A DNA stretch of 34,081 nt, from NCBI GenBank assembly GCA_964454575.1, contig CAYVTG010000014.1:1-34081 (forward strand). Reading direction: 5' to 3'. This DNA comes from Haladaptatiplasma sp964454575 (GTDB taxonomy: Archaea > Thermoplasmatota > Thermoplasmata > Halarchaeoplasmatales > Halarchaeoplasmataceae). Below are positions 23,051 to 31,226 of this stretch, in pieces. A program made the position numbers and the translations under genes. Positions within the stretch are counted from its first letter, which is position 1. Every line of letters starts with the position of its first letter. The notes under the pieces were generated by a model that saw only the letters and a list, made by a program, of their open reading frames with translations, did no database searches and was not told the DNA's origin.

Positions 23051-24703
23051 TTAGAGGGTCACCTCGATATCAAGGTGTCTTTCAAGGACTTTTTTACCTC
23101 TATATTCGGGAAGTAATAAAGGAGAAGCCATATCCGTATCTATACCAGCGGATCTCAGTGCTTTATCATAACTCGTTACATGATCCAGGGTCAGTTTTCC
23201 CGGAGATGTTTTGGCAGCGTGTTTTGCCGCAGCTACACCTGCGCGTTTACCGAATACATTGAAATCGAGTAGCGAGTTTCCCATCAAACGGTTCTTTCCG
23301 TGGACACCACCTGTTACTTCGCCGCAAGCGAACAGACCTGTGACAGGGGTTGCACCGTTCTTGTCGATGGCGAGTCCGCCGTTCTGATAGTGCAGTGTGG
23401 GGAACACGAGTATGGGGTCCTTTGTCATATCTATATTGAATCTTTTGTACTGCCGTACCATCGCAGGCAAGTTCTTCTCTATGGTCCCCTTTCCTTTAAG
23501 CTCGTCTATCAAAGGAGAGTCCAACCACACACCCTTCATACCGGTGGGTGTTTCGATACCCTTGTCCCTACCGTAACATTCACGTATAAATGAGGCGGCC
23601 TCCACATCTCGTGGCTCCAGTGGATTAACGAAAAGCTCTCCGTCATCGTTGACCGGCTGTGCGCCCAGACTTCTTACCTTTTCAGTCACCAGCAGCCCCA
23701 ATACCTGTTCGGGGAATGCGGCTCCCGTGGGATGGTACTGTACGCTGTCCATGTCCTTGAGTGGTACTCCCACTCTGTAGCCCATGATCAAACCGTCACC
23801 GGTAGCGCCGTAGTGGTTTGAGGTCGGGTACGACTGTACGTGCAGTCTTCCGAATCCTCCGGTCGCCATTATTGTAGCTTTTGCTCTCACAACATAATAT
23901 TCGTTGGTCTCCAGGTTCATAAGCAGTGCGCCTGTGACGGAACCGTCTTCATCGGTCAGCAGCTCAACTGCCGGGGCGAATTCCAGAACAGGAACGTCTT
24001 TGTTCCGTGCCTCGTCACGCATCACCCTCATGAGCTCCATACCGGTATAATCGCCCGAGGAGTGTAAGCGGTATCGGGATGTGCCCCCGCCGGGTAGTTC
24101 GATGAATTCGCTATCTTCATCACGGTCGTAGAGTATGCCTAACTCTTCGTGCCATCGTATCAACTTTGGAGCGTCCATGGTGAGTGCCTCCAGGAGTTCA
24201 GGCTCGTTGGTGTAGTGTCCTCCGCCCATGGCATCAAGGTAATGGTTTACGGGAGAATCTTCCTTCTTATCCGCCGCCTGTATACCACCTTGAGCCATCA
24301 TGCTGTTTGCGTCACCGTGTCTGAGCTTCGTAGCTATCAGTATATTCTCCGGAGAGATACCTTCCTTTATGGCCCAAAGTGCCGCAACGGTACCTGCACC
24401 GCCACCGCCGATGATCAACAGATCCACATCGTGGTCTATCTGGTTCAAGTCTATCTCGCTTGGGTCTATCAAACTCGGAGCTTCAAGTAATGCCAGTAGT
24501 TCCAAAGGAACCTTTTCTCCTTTACTGGCCCCCACCTTAAGCTTTTGTTTTCCTTCTTCTCTGTAATCCGGATGGAATTTATTGAGTAATTCGTCGGATT
24601 CATCAGCGTGCATACGCTCGAAATTCATCTTCGCACGCTCTTCTCTGGTACTCTCCAGCCGCTCTATCGACTTCCTCATATATTCCGGGTAACCATCTGC
24701 CAT
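23051..24703 (-). CDS. tfrA: Fumarate reductase/succinate dehydrogenase flavoprotein (TfrA-like, soluble)
   Basis: 550-residue flavoprotein that would reduce fumarate to succinate. An unusual ~92-residue helical N-terminal extension precedes the FAD dinucleotide motif LLIIGGGGAGT (95-105). Catalytic elements are present: QYHPTG, the proton-shuttle Arg in TEKVRSLGAQ, His in LHYQNGGLAID, and the substrate Arg in GKNRLMGNSLLD. In the AQGG motif (ANSMMAQGGIQ) the covalent-FAD His of FrdA/SdhA aligns with Asn, so FAD is probably non-covalent, as in thiol:fumarate reductase and NadB. No membrane anchor gene is nearby. It sits 2 nt after the iron-sulfur subunit gene. Stop TAA. L-aspartate oxidase is a less likely alternative given the partners. 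Confidence 0.87.
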   Translation of the reverse strand: MADGYPEYMRKSIERLESTREERAKMNFERMHADESDELLNKFHPDYREEGKQKLKVGASKGEKVPLELLALLEAPSLIDPSEIDLNQIDHDVDLLIIGGGGAGTVAALWAIKEGISPENILIATKLRHGDANSMMAQGGIQAADKKEDSPVNHYLDAMGGGHYTNEPELLEALTMDAPKLIRWHEELGILYDRDEDSEFIELPGGGTSRYRLHSSGDYTGMELMRVMRDEARNKDVPVLEFAPAVELLTDEDGSVTGALLMNLETNEYYVVRAKATIMATGGFGRLHVQSYPTSNHYGATGDGLIMGYRVGVPLKDMDSVQYHPTGAAFPEQVLGLLVTEKVRSLGAQPVNDDGELFVNPLEPRDVEAASFIRECYGRDKGIETPTGMKGVWLDSPLIDELKGKGTIEKNLPAMVRQYKRFNIDMTKDPILVFPTLHYQNGGLAIDKNGATPVTGLFACGEVTGGVHGKNRLMGNSLLDFNVFGKRAGVAAAKHAAKTSPGKLTLDHVTSYDKALRSAGIDTDMASPLLLPEYRGKKVLERHLDIEVTL

Positions 24704-24705
24704 AT

Positions 24706-25407
24706 TTATTCCACCTTTTGGAAATCACGCTTATCGTAAACTTTTTTGATCTCTTCCTTCGTCATGCATACCAGTTCCTTGATCTTCTCATCGTAAGCAC
24801 CTTCCTCTAGTTCTTCGACTCTTTCCTTTAATTGTTCGCTGTGTTCATCGATGTATTTGCCCTTTATACGCCTAGCCTCCTGGGCAAGATGATAGTGCTT
24901 TATATCCGCCGGGCATCGTATGGAACAAAGACCGCACTGTATACAGTCGAATGAAAGTTCCGCAGCCCTGTCAACGTCTCCCCTCAAAGATGCCTGTACG
25001 TAGTCCATCACCTCTATATCCTGGGGGCACGATTTGGTACACGTATTACAAGATACACACCTGGCTATCTCAGGATAATGCTCGAGTAGTATGTTATCGT
25101 CCTTTTCAGGGTCGACTTCCTCTATCTCGTACATGGTTCTTACCGATGGTACGAATGGAAGCTGTACAAGGAACATACCGTCTTCTACCGCCGTCTGGCA
25201 GGCCAAGTCCATCTTCAATTTGTAATCGTCTTTATTTCTGAATACCGTGGAACAAGCGCCGCAGAAACCTCCTCTACAGCCGCAGCCGCGTACGTACTTG
25301 TAACCCGCATACTCCAGGGCCGTCATTATGGTAAGCCCCTCGGGTACCTTGTATCTTCTACCCATAATGTATATGTCTATCATCTTCTTTTCTTTCTCTT
25401 CAGGCAT
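24706..25407 (-). CDS. Fumarate reductase iron-sulfur subunit, [2Fe-2S] plus two [4Fe-4S] (TfrB N-terminal-like)
   Basis: 233 residues. The N-terminal domain is plant-type [2Fe-2S] with cysteines around C42/C44, C49, C52 and C70 (RGCGCRGGFCGAC, DLACQT). The helical domain carries CVSCNTCTKSCP (117-128) and CIQCGLCSIRCP (155-166), two full [4Fe-4S] sets where classical FrdB has one [3Fe-4S]. It lacks the CCG (HdrB-like) domain that is fused in Methanothermobacter TfrB; the separate HdrB gene lies immediately upstream, 6 nt away. It would carry electrons from HdrB/HdrC to the flavoprotein. The C-terminal ~50 residues are charged and helical. Ends in TAA. Confidence 0.88.
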   Translation of the reverse strand: MPEEKEKKMIDIYIMGRRYKVPEGLTIMTALEYAGYKYVRGCGCRGGFCGACSTVFRNKDDYKLKMDLACQTAVEDGMFLVQLPFVPSVRTMYEIEEVDPEKDDNILLEHYPEIARCVSCNTCTKSCPQDIEVMDYVQASLRGDVDRAAELSFDCIQCGLCSIRCPADIKHYHLAQEARRIKGKYIDEHSEQLKERVEELEEGAYDEKIKELVCMTKEEIKKVYDKRDFQKVE

Positions 25408-25413
25408 ATCATA

Positions 25414-26262
25414 TCACTCCAGGATCTTCTTATCTTTTAGCATCTTTCTGGGGTCCACCCAGTGTTTCTTCATACCTACTTCCAAACCGAACGCCAGCGC
25501 CATCAGTTCGGTGACGTAGAATATAGGGATATCATAATCTGTTGTGCGCTGGTGATAATCAAGGTTGAACTGACACAGCGGACAGGAAAGCGCTATGGCA
25601 TCAGCACCGTCTTCCACCGCGTTGGAGACCAGATCCTCTACTCTCTTCTCGACTATGTCGCTTCGATTGACGGTATGGTACGAGCCACAGCATTCCGTAC
25701 GTTTTGGATTGTCTATGACGTCCACACCTGTCAGTTCCAATAATTCTTCCATGATCTTTGGGTCCTCGGTATCGTCTACGGCGATACCAGTGGGTCTCAA
25801 CAGCATACAGCCGTAATAGGGTGCTATCTTCAAATCGTTAAGTGGTTTTACAACTTTTTTACTTATCTCTTTCTTCATGTCTCTCAGGATCTCGAAAAGA
25901 TGATATACTTCTACATCGCCGAGATAGTCCGGATCTTCGTCCATGAATTCGTTCATGGTCTCCAAGTTTTCCGGTTGGTCCTTCATCCTCTGGTTTGCCT
26001 GCTTCAGGACATTGTAACACATATCACACAGGGTGACCAATACGTTCTCTCCCTGCTCCTGAGCACAGCACATGGTGCGTATAGGCGCTATCTGATGCAT
26101 CAGATCGTCCGTCGTCAGTGATTGTACAGCGCCGCAGCAGTACCAGTCGTCCATCTCCACCAGCGGTTTACCCAGTGCCTCCATGACTGCCATGGCACTT
26201 TCCTCGTAATCGCTGGCTTTTGTTTTCAACGTACATCCGGGATAGTAAAGATATCCTTCCAT
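25414..26262 (-). CDS. hdrB: Heterodisulfide reductase subunit B (HdrB), two CCG domains
   Basis: 282 residues with both cysteine-rich CCG motifs complete: C10, C42-C43, C79/C82 and C152, C191-C192, C227/C230. This spacing is almost that of methanogen HdrB, whose two non-cubane [4Fe-4S] clusters split the CoM-S-S-CoB disulfide. The same fold serves as SdhE and as the C-terminal part of TfrB in fumarate reductases, so here it could act on a disulfide, or only hand electrons to the FrdB/TfrA pair that follows 6 nt downstream. It begins 4 nt after hdrC. Stop TGA. Only one hdrB is present in the operon. Confidence 0.93.
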   Translation of the reverse strand: MEGYLYYPGCTLKTKASDYEESAMAVMEALGKPLVEMDDWYCCGAVQSLTTDDLMHQIAPIRTMCCAQEQGENVLVTLCDMCYNVLKQANQRMKDQPENLETMNEFMDEDPDYLGDVEVYHLFEILRDMKKEISKKVVKPLNDLKIAPYYGCMLLRPTGIAVDDTEDPKIMEELLELTGVDVIDNPKRTECCGSYHTVNRSDIVEKRVEDLVSNAVEDGADAIALSCPLCQFNLDYHQRTTDYDIPIFYVTELMALAFGLEVGMKKHWVDPRKMLKDKKILE

Positions 26263-26266
26263 GATA

Positions 26267-26653
26267 TCACCCGGTCTCCTTTCTGAGACAGCCCACTACC
26301 GCCAGCTGTGGAAGATTCTCTATGTTATCGATCTTTGCGATGTCGATCATATCTATATTATCTCTAAGTACTATCTGTCTTACCGCTTCCATTATCTTTG
26401 CGATGTCTATGTCTCTTGGACATCTGACACTGCAGGTAAAACAGGCGGCGCATATCCACATGGTGTTCTTTTCCAGTATCCCCTCTTTATCGCCCAGGAC
26501 TATCTTCTTGAATATCCTTTCCGGTAGAACGTCCATATCCTTGACGAAAGGGCATCCGGCTGAACAAGTACCGCACCTGATGCAAGCGTTTACAGATTCT
26601 CCCGAGAGTTCCTCTACCTTTTTCAAAAAGGTGTGGTCCGGATTCACTTTCAT
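26267..26653 (-). CDS. hdrC: Heterodisulfide reductase subunit C (HdrC)
   Basis: 128-residue electron-transfer subunit with two [4Fe-4S] motifs: CIRCGTCSAGCP (24-35) and CAACFTCSVRCP (68-79). It is shorter than many HdrC proteins (about 180 aa) and lacks a long C-terminal extension, but both clusters are intact. In the known soluble complex it connects HdrA to HdrB. Its start overlaps the mvhA stop by 4 nt and it is followed closely by hdrB, the usual C-B order. There is no membrane anchor (HdrE) in the window, so this is the cytosolic type. Confidence 0.92.
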   Translation of the reverse strand: MKVNPDHTFLKKVEELSGESVNACIRCGTCSAGCPFVKDMDVLPERIFKKIVLGDKEGILEKNTMWICAACFTCSVRCPRDIDIAKIMEAVRQIVLRDNIDMIDIAKIDNIENLPQLAVVGCLRKETG

Positions 26654-28104
26654 CTTTCGTCCTCCATCCCCTGCTTTAATACACGATGCTCCCGTTTATC
26701 CGAGTCGTAAAGTGTTACCTTGAGCGGAGTTTCTCCCATGGCAGAGTGCGTAGCACAAGCAAGGCATGGATCGTATGCTCTGAATGCACGTTCTACGCTG
26801 TTCAACATCCCCGGCTGCACGTTACCGCCGTCCACGTATTTCTTTGCGGCGTCTGTGATGCTCATGGAGATAGGCGCTGCATTGTGTACGGTGGCGACTA
26901 TCAGATTTACATCGTCCATCAGACCTTCCTTGTTAACGTGATAATCGTGTATGAGTACTCCTCTGGCAGCTTCGACTATACCGACTCCTCTACCCGGTTC
27001 TCCGGGCTCGTTTCTTATGTCGTCGCTTTCTAAGGCATCGTCAGCCGTCAACTGCTGTACCAACTCGGCGGCCTGTACCACTTCGATCAGCCTGGCCCAG
27101 TGATATGCAAGAGTGGAATGCACCGGCTTGCCCAACATATCGAACATCTCATCGTACTCCTTTTGAGCTAGAGGCGTCTTCATACCGTCTGAGGCGTTGA
27201 GTCTGCCCAGCGGACCCACCCGGTATACACCGGAATCCGGACCGTCGACGAATCCCTTCCATCCGACTTCTTTGAGATATGGAAATTTCATGAAACTCCA
27301 GGGTTCTACATGTTCTCGTATAACATCCAGGTAATCCGCACCTGTAAAGCTGGCGAACTGTTTTCCTTCCTGATCGACTACGTTCACCTTACCTCCGGTG
27401 TGGCTCAATTTACCGTCTTCCACTAGGCCCATGCTGTATAACTCCAAACGATCTTCCAGGATAGGCTCTTTGTATATCTCCAATACCTGTTCTTTGAAAA
27501 GTCCAAGTGTGAACTGTGAGAAATCGACCATCTCCTGTGACATGGCCTGTATCTCTTCACGTTCGTCCCTCTTTAGAGATTTTGTGACTCCTCCCGGCAC
27601 TCCGAAACACGGATGGACGGCCTTACCACCTAGAGTAGCGATGATCTTCTGGCCCTTGGCTCTTTCCTTGATGACTTTCTTGCCGATATCGAGACCTACT
27701 TTTTGTATGACCCCTAGTATGTTCCTTTCAGCCGGAGGGGCATCCACGCCCATGATAAAATCAGGGCTGGCAAGGAAATAGAAATGGAGCAGGTGGTCCG
27801 CATAGATGTATCCGTTGTAAAACAGCTCTCTCAAGTCCTTTGCCGTCTTCGTTGGCTCCACACCGTAGGCATCGTCCAAAGCCTTGGTGGACGCCAGATG
27901 ATGTGCCACCGGGCAAACACCGCATATCCTGCTGGTGATGGTGGGCATATCTTCCGATCGCCGGCCATTGCAAAACTTTTCGAAACCTTTGAACTCGGGA
28001 ACCTGAAGATATGCGTTCTTCACGTTTTTTTCATCGTCCAAAAATATGTCTATCTTACCGTGTCCTTCTAGCCTGGTGATCGGGTCTATCGATATCTTAT
28101 TCAT
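26650..28104 (-). CDS. mvhA: F420-non-reducing [NiFe] hydrogenase large subunit (MvhA)
   Basis: 484 residues. The NiFe site ligands are seen at both ends: RICGVC (C61, C64) and DPCLACATH (C447, C450, H453). PITRLEGHGKI starts the protein as in all group 3 large subunits. After H453 come 31 residues, the expected C-terminal peptide removed by a maturation protease once nickel is inserted; no such protease gene is in the window. It takes electrons from H2 and passes them through MvhG and MvhD to HdrA. It overlaps mvhG by 8 nt and hdrC by 4 nt. Stop TGA. Confidence 0.95.
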   Translation of the reverse strand: MNKISIDPITRLEGHGKIDIFLDDEKNVKNAYLQVPEFKGFEKFCNGRRSEDMPTITSRICGVCPVAHHLASTKALDDAYGVEPTKTAKDLRELFYNGYIYADHLLHFYFLASPDFIMGVDAPPAERNILGVIQKVGLDIGKKVIKERAKGQKIIATLGGKAVHPCFGVPGGVTKSLKRDEREEIQAMSQEMVDFSQFTLGLFKEQVLEIYKEPILEDRLELYSMGLVEDGKLSHTGGKVNVVDQEGKQFASFTGADYLDVIREHVEPWSFMKFPYLKEVGWKGFVDGPDSGVYRVGPLGRLNASDGMKTPLAQKEYDEMFDMLGKPVHSTLAYHWARLIEVVQAAELVQQLTADDALESDDIRNEPGEPGRGVGIVEAARGVLIHDYHVNKEGLMDDVNLIVATVHNAAPISMSITDAAKKYVDGGNVQPGMLNSVERAFRAYDPCLACATHSAMGETPLKVTLYDSDKREHRVLKQGMEDER

Positions 28105-29065
28105 GTATATCCCCCCTCTTGTATCGGAGGTAACTTTTCGGAAGACTGAACCTGTAAAAAGAACCCGTAGGGTCCCTTACGCTTTTGATTATGTCTTTGA
28201 TCTCTTCTTCGTCCATCTTATCCTCTCCCTCGATCCCCAGTACCGATGCCAGTGCCGAAGTCATCCTTGCACCCTGATCTTTGACGCCTCTTACCGGACC
28301 GTTGCAGCCGATACATGGATGTCCCACAGACGGGCAGGGTGCTTCACACATGCCCGCAGTCGCGGGACCCATACAAAGAACCCCCTGGTCTAGTATGCAC
28401 TCATCGGGTTTCAAGTTGACTTCCTGTATGGGGTACAGCCGAGGTATCTTCTTTTCTTTCCTTTCAAGAGGGCATTCGTCGCAAACGCTCTTCTGTGATA
28501 TGAGATCGTATTTACCCGCCTTGCCTTCGAGTATCAACGGCAGTCCCTCTCTCAACTGGGTCGGCAGTGGGGGGCAGCCGGGCAGGTATATATCCACATC
28601 GATGACCTCATCCAGGGGAGAAACGTGATGCAGTAACGGCGGTAGATGAAGATGACCTTCCGGTATTTCACTTTCCTCTGCGGGCATAACACCTTCGTCC
28701 GTGGACGGAGTATTGTATCCGTAATCCAATAGTTCTTTGCTGCTGAACAGATTACCAAGACCGAAGAGCCCTCCTATGCTGGAACATGAACCGTAGGCCA
28801 CCACCGTTTTCGCCTTTTTTCGCAGTAGTTTTACCATCTCTTCGTTTTCAGTGGACCTTATGGAGCCGTTGATGAAGATGGCATCCATATGATCGTCGTC
28901 CATGGCCTTTACATCTTCGTACTTTGGATCCATCGCGCACGGCCAGAACACTATATCCGCCTGCTCCGCAACATCGAGTATCATCTCGTCTATATCAAGT
29001 ACACTGATCTCACAACCTCCGCATGCGGCGCACCAGTAAAATCCTATCTTAAGTTTGTCACTCAT
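28097..29065 (-). CDS. mvhG: F420-non-reducing hydrogenase small subunit (MvhG)
   Basis: 322-residue Fe-S subunit of the NiFe hydrogenase. The proximal cluster motif WCAACGGCE (C12, C15, C18) is at the N-terminus, joined by VAYGSCSSIGG and DIYLPGCPPLP. The C-terminal half has the additional cluster cysteines (VCDECPLE; LCMGPATAGMCEAPCP; PCIGCNGP), as in MvhG. It is cytoplasmic, with no twin-arginine signal. It starts 1 nt after the mvhD stop and overlaps mvhA by 8 nt, the standard D-G-A order. Stop TAA. Confidence 0.95.
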   Translation of the reverse strand: MSDKLKIGFYWCAACGGCEISVLDIDEMILDVAEQADIVFWPCAMDPKYEDVKAMDDDHMDAIFINGSIRSTENEEMVKLLRKKAKTVVAYGSCSSIGGLFGLGNLFSSKELLDYGYNTPSTDEGVMPAEESEIPEGHLHLPPLLHHVSPLDEVIDVDIYLPGCPPLPTQLREGLPLILEGKAGKYDLISQKSVCDECPLERKEKKIPRLYPIQEVNLKPDECILDQGVLCMGPATAGMCEAPCPSVGHPCIGCNGPVRGVKDQGARMTSALASVLGIEGEDKMDEEEIKDIIKSVRDPTGSFYRFSLPKSYLRYKRGDIHE

Positions 29066-29066
29066 A

Positions 29067-29486
29067 TCATTTCACCTCGTCTTTCAAGTTCAAAGGACCT
29101 AGCTCTCTTATCTCTTCTGTCATCTCGTTCATCACCCTGGCGAATTTACCGCCCTCCGCAGACGATATCCACTCGAGCCTCAGCCTTTTCGGTTCGATAC
29201 CGAAGTCTTCCATTATCCTTGAGAACATATCCACCTTACGCAGTGTCTTGTAGTTGCCGTCTATATAATGGCAGTCTCCCGGATGACATCCGGTGACCAG
29301 CACTCCGTCGGCACCGTCAACGAAGGATTCCATTACGTGCTCCGGTGAAACCCTTGAAGAACACATCACCTTGATGCCCAGGACGTTGGGTGGGTACTGC
29401 TCTCTGTTAACACCGGCCAGATCTCCTCCTCCGTAGCTGCACCAATTGCACAAGAACACGATTATCTTTGGTTCGAATTCCGCCAT
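29067..29486 (-). CDS. mvhD: MvhD, [2Fe-2S] electron-transfer subunit between hydrogenase and HdrA
   Basis: 139 residues with the MvhD cysteines: C13/C16 (FLCNWC), C42 (VMCSSRV) and C67/C72 (GCHPGDC). It bridges MvhAG and HdrA in the known complexes. Its ATG follows the hdrA stop TAG directly, in the same frame; gaggtg 5 nt upstream (inside the hdrA end) is a good Shine-Dalgarno sequence, so independent initiation is expected. If the TAG were read through, an HdrA-MvhD fusion of the kind known in other archaea would result. Stop TGA. Confidence 0.94.
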   Translation of the reverse strand: MAEFEPKIIVFLCNWCSYGGGDLAGVNREQYPPNVLGIKVMCSSRVSPEHVMESFVDGADGVLVTGCHPGDCHYIDGNYKTLRKVDMFSRIMEDFGIEPKRLRLEWISSAEGGKFARVMNEMTEEIRELGPLNLKDEVK

Positions 29487-31223
29487 CTATAACACCTCGT
29501 CTTCTAAAAGGGCAGCACGGATCATCGCCGTTATGGTATCGTCCTCGTAGCCCTTTTGACTTATGGCTCCCACGGGACATACACTGGCGCACGAGCCGCA
29601 GCCTTTGCACAGTACGTCTGTGATAACAGCTATACCTTCTTCAGGATCATGGTCTATTGCACCGTACGGACAAACAGCCATGCACATCTTGCATCCGCTG
29701 CACTTGTCGTCGTCTACCACCGAGATCATACCTTCGCTCTTGGTGTAGCCCCGCATCATAGGGATCAACGCCTTCGAAGCGGCACCTTCGGCCTGGGCAA
29801 GTGTGTCAGAGACGTTCTTTGGATAGTGTGCGCCTCCGGCAAGGTAAACACCCTCCGAAGGGAATTCCAGAGGTTTCAGTTTGGCGTGTGCCTCCATGTA
29901 GAAACCAGCGGGATCCGACGATATCTTAAGCATCTTCTTCAATTTACCTGCGCTCTCGTCACCTTCTAACTGCATAGCAAGGACGACGTAATCCGCATCG
30001 ATCTCGATATCTTCGTTAAGAAGATTGTCGTGTACCTTTATCTCCAACGCTTCTTTGCCCTTGACCACTTCGGGCTCCTGTCCCGTGGAATATCTGAGGA
30101 ACACCACGCCGTCCTCTCCTTCGACGTCCATGTAGTATTCTTCTTCTCTCTTACCGAAAACACGCATATCTTTGTACAGGATGTAAACGTTGGCATCCGG
30201 GTATCTTTTCTTTACTTCCTTGGCGTTCTTGAGAGAGTTACCACAGCCGACTCTGCAGCACCACGGCCGCTCTTCTTCCAAAGCACCCACACAGTTTATG
30301 AAGACCACATTTTTCGGTTTATCCAGTGATCTATCGGACAATGCCTCGTCGAACTCCAATTGTGTCATGACTCTGGGGTCGTCACCGTATCCATGTCGGC
30401 CCTCCGGTTCTATCTCTTTGAAGCCGGTGGCCAGTACGATGGTGTCGGCTTCAATATCTTCGCCGTTGATCTTGGCCTTGTAATTACCTATATAACCATC
30501 TATGCTCTCTATATCCGCAGAGAGTATCACCCGTATATTCTTCTCATCTCCCACTTGGTGTGCCATGGATTCGGCGAATTCACGCGAGTCGATATCTGTG
30601 GGGAATATGGTGTTCAACCGTCTGAGCTTACCGCCCAGCTCGTCTTCCTTCTCCACCAATGTCACCTGATGTCCGGACCTTGAGAGTGTGAGTGCAGTCT
30701 GCATACCCGCCGGTCCTCCGCCGATCACGATGGTATGATCTCCTACATCTATCTCCTCTTCCGTCATGGAGTACAACCTTCTTGCCTTGGCGACCGCCAT
30801 CTTGGTAAGGAGCTTCGCTTTCTCAGTGGCTTTTTCTCTATCATCACTGTGTACCCAGCTGCAGTGATTCCGTATGTTCGCCATCTCGAAGAGGTACTTG
30901 TTCAGCCCGGCTTCCTCCATGGTATCTTGGAATAAAGGCGCATGCGTCCTTGGTGAACATGCCGATACCACCAGTCTGTTCAGATCGTGCTCTTCGATGG
31001 CCTTCTTTATGACTACCTGTGCGTCTTCCGAGCATGCGAACAGGCTGTTGTCAACATGTACGACACCCGGTACGTCCTTCATCGCCTCTTTGACTTCTTC
31101 CACATCGAGATAATTGGCTATGTTCTTACCGCAGTGACAGACGAAAACGCCTATACGCGGCTCTTCTTTGGATACATCACGCTGTGGTTTTTTCTCCGTT
31201 CTTCCCTTTCTCTTACGTTTTAA
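29487..31223 (-). CDS. hdrA: HdrA, second half: N-terminal CHC domain, FAD domain and C-terminal ferredoxin, in frame after TAG and without a start codon
   Basis: 578 codons continue in frame from the TAG at 31224-31226. The HdrA N-terminal motif VFVCHCGKNIANYLD is encoded at 31104-31148, but the first usable start is GTG 31103, just after it; no ATG, GTG or TTG precedes the motif in this frame and no SD precedes the GTG. Later parts: FACSED, SACSPRTH and NHCSWVH (N-terminal domain cysteines), FAD motif VIGGGPAGMQTAL, a changed FINCVGALEEERPWCCRVGC, and a C-terminal 2[4Fe-4S] unit (CSGCKMCMAVCP; CKGCGSCASVCP). The inserted ferredoxin of normal HdrA is missing and is found in the first half. 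HdrA is the flavin site of electron bifurcation. Ends in TAG. Confidence 0.88.
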   Translation of the reverse strand, partial: LKRKRKGRTEKKPQRDVSKEEPRIGVFVCHCGKNIANYLDVEEVKEAMKDVPGVVHVDNSLFACSEDAQVVIKKAIEEHDLNRLVVSACSPRTHAPLFQDTMEEAGLNKYLFEMANIRNHCSWVHSDDREKATEKAKLLTKMAVAKARRLYSMTEEEIDVGDHTIVIGGGPAGMQTALTLSRSGHQVTLVEKEDELGGKLRRLNTIFPTDIDSREFAESMAHQVGDEKNIRVILSADIESIDGYIGNYKAKINGEDIEADTIVLATGFKEIEPEGRHGYGDDPRVMTQLEFDEALSDRSLDKPKNVVFINCVGALEEERPWCCRVGCGNSLKNAKEVKKRYPDANVYILYKDMRVFGKREEEYYMDVEGEDGVVFLRYSTGQEPEVVKGKEALEIKVHDNLLNEDIEIDADYVVLAMQLEGDESAGKLKKMLKISSDPAGFYMEAHAKLKPLEFPSEGVYLAGGAHYPKNVSDTLAQAEGAASKALIPMMRGYTKSEGMISVVDDDKCSGCKMCMAVCPYGAIDHDPEEGIAVITDVLCKGCGSCASVCPVGAISQKGYEDDTITAMIRAALLEDEVL

Positions 31224-31226
31224 CTA
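31224..31226 (-). other. In-frame amber codon joining two HdrA halves
   Basis: TAG follows ALMP of the first half and is 41 codons before the GTG at 31103 in the same frame (123 nt). The 40 sense codons between contain no start codon. The codon lies in a basic linker (LKRKRKG follows), where an inserted residue would be tolerated. It may be decoded as pyrrolysine or another amino acid; a sequencing or assembly error remains possible. Confidence 0.6.

Noticed and set aside
31104..31223. Two ordinary, separately translated HdrA genes
   Set aside because: No ATG, GTG or TTG occurs in frame between the TAG and the CHC motif, and GTG 31103 would cut the motif. The nearby ATG (minus strand, about 31173) is in another frame and gives only 8 codons.
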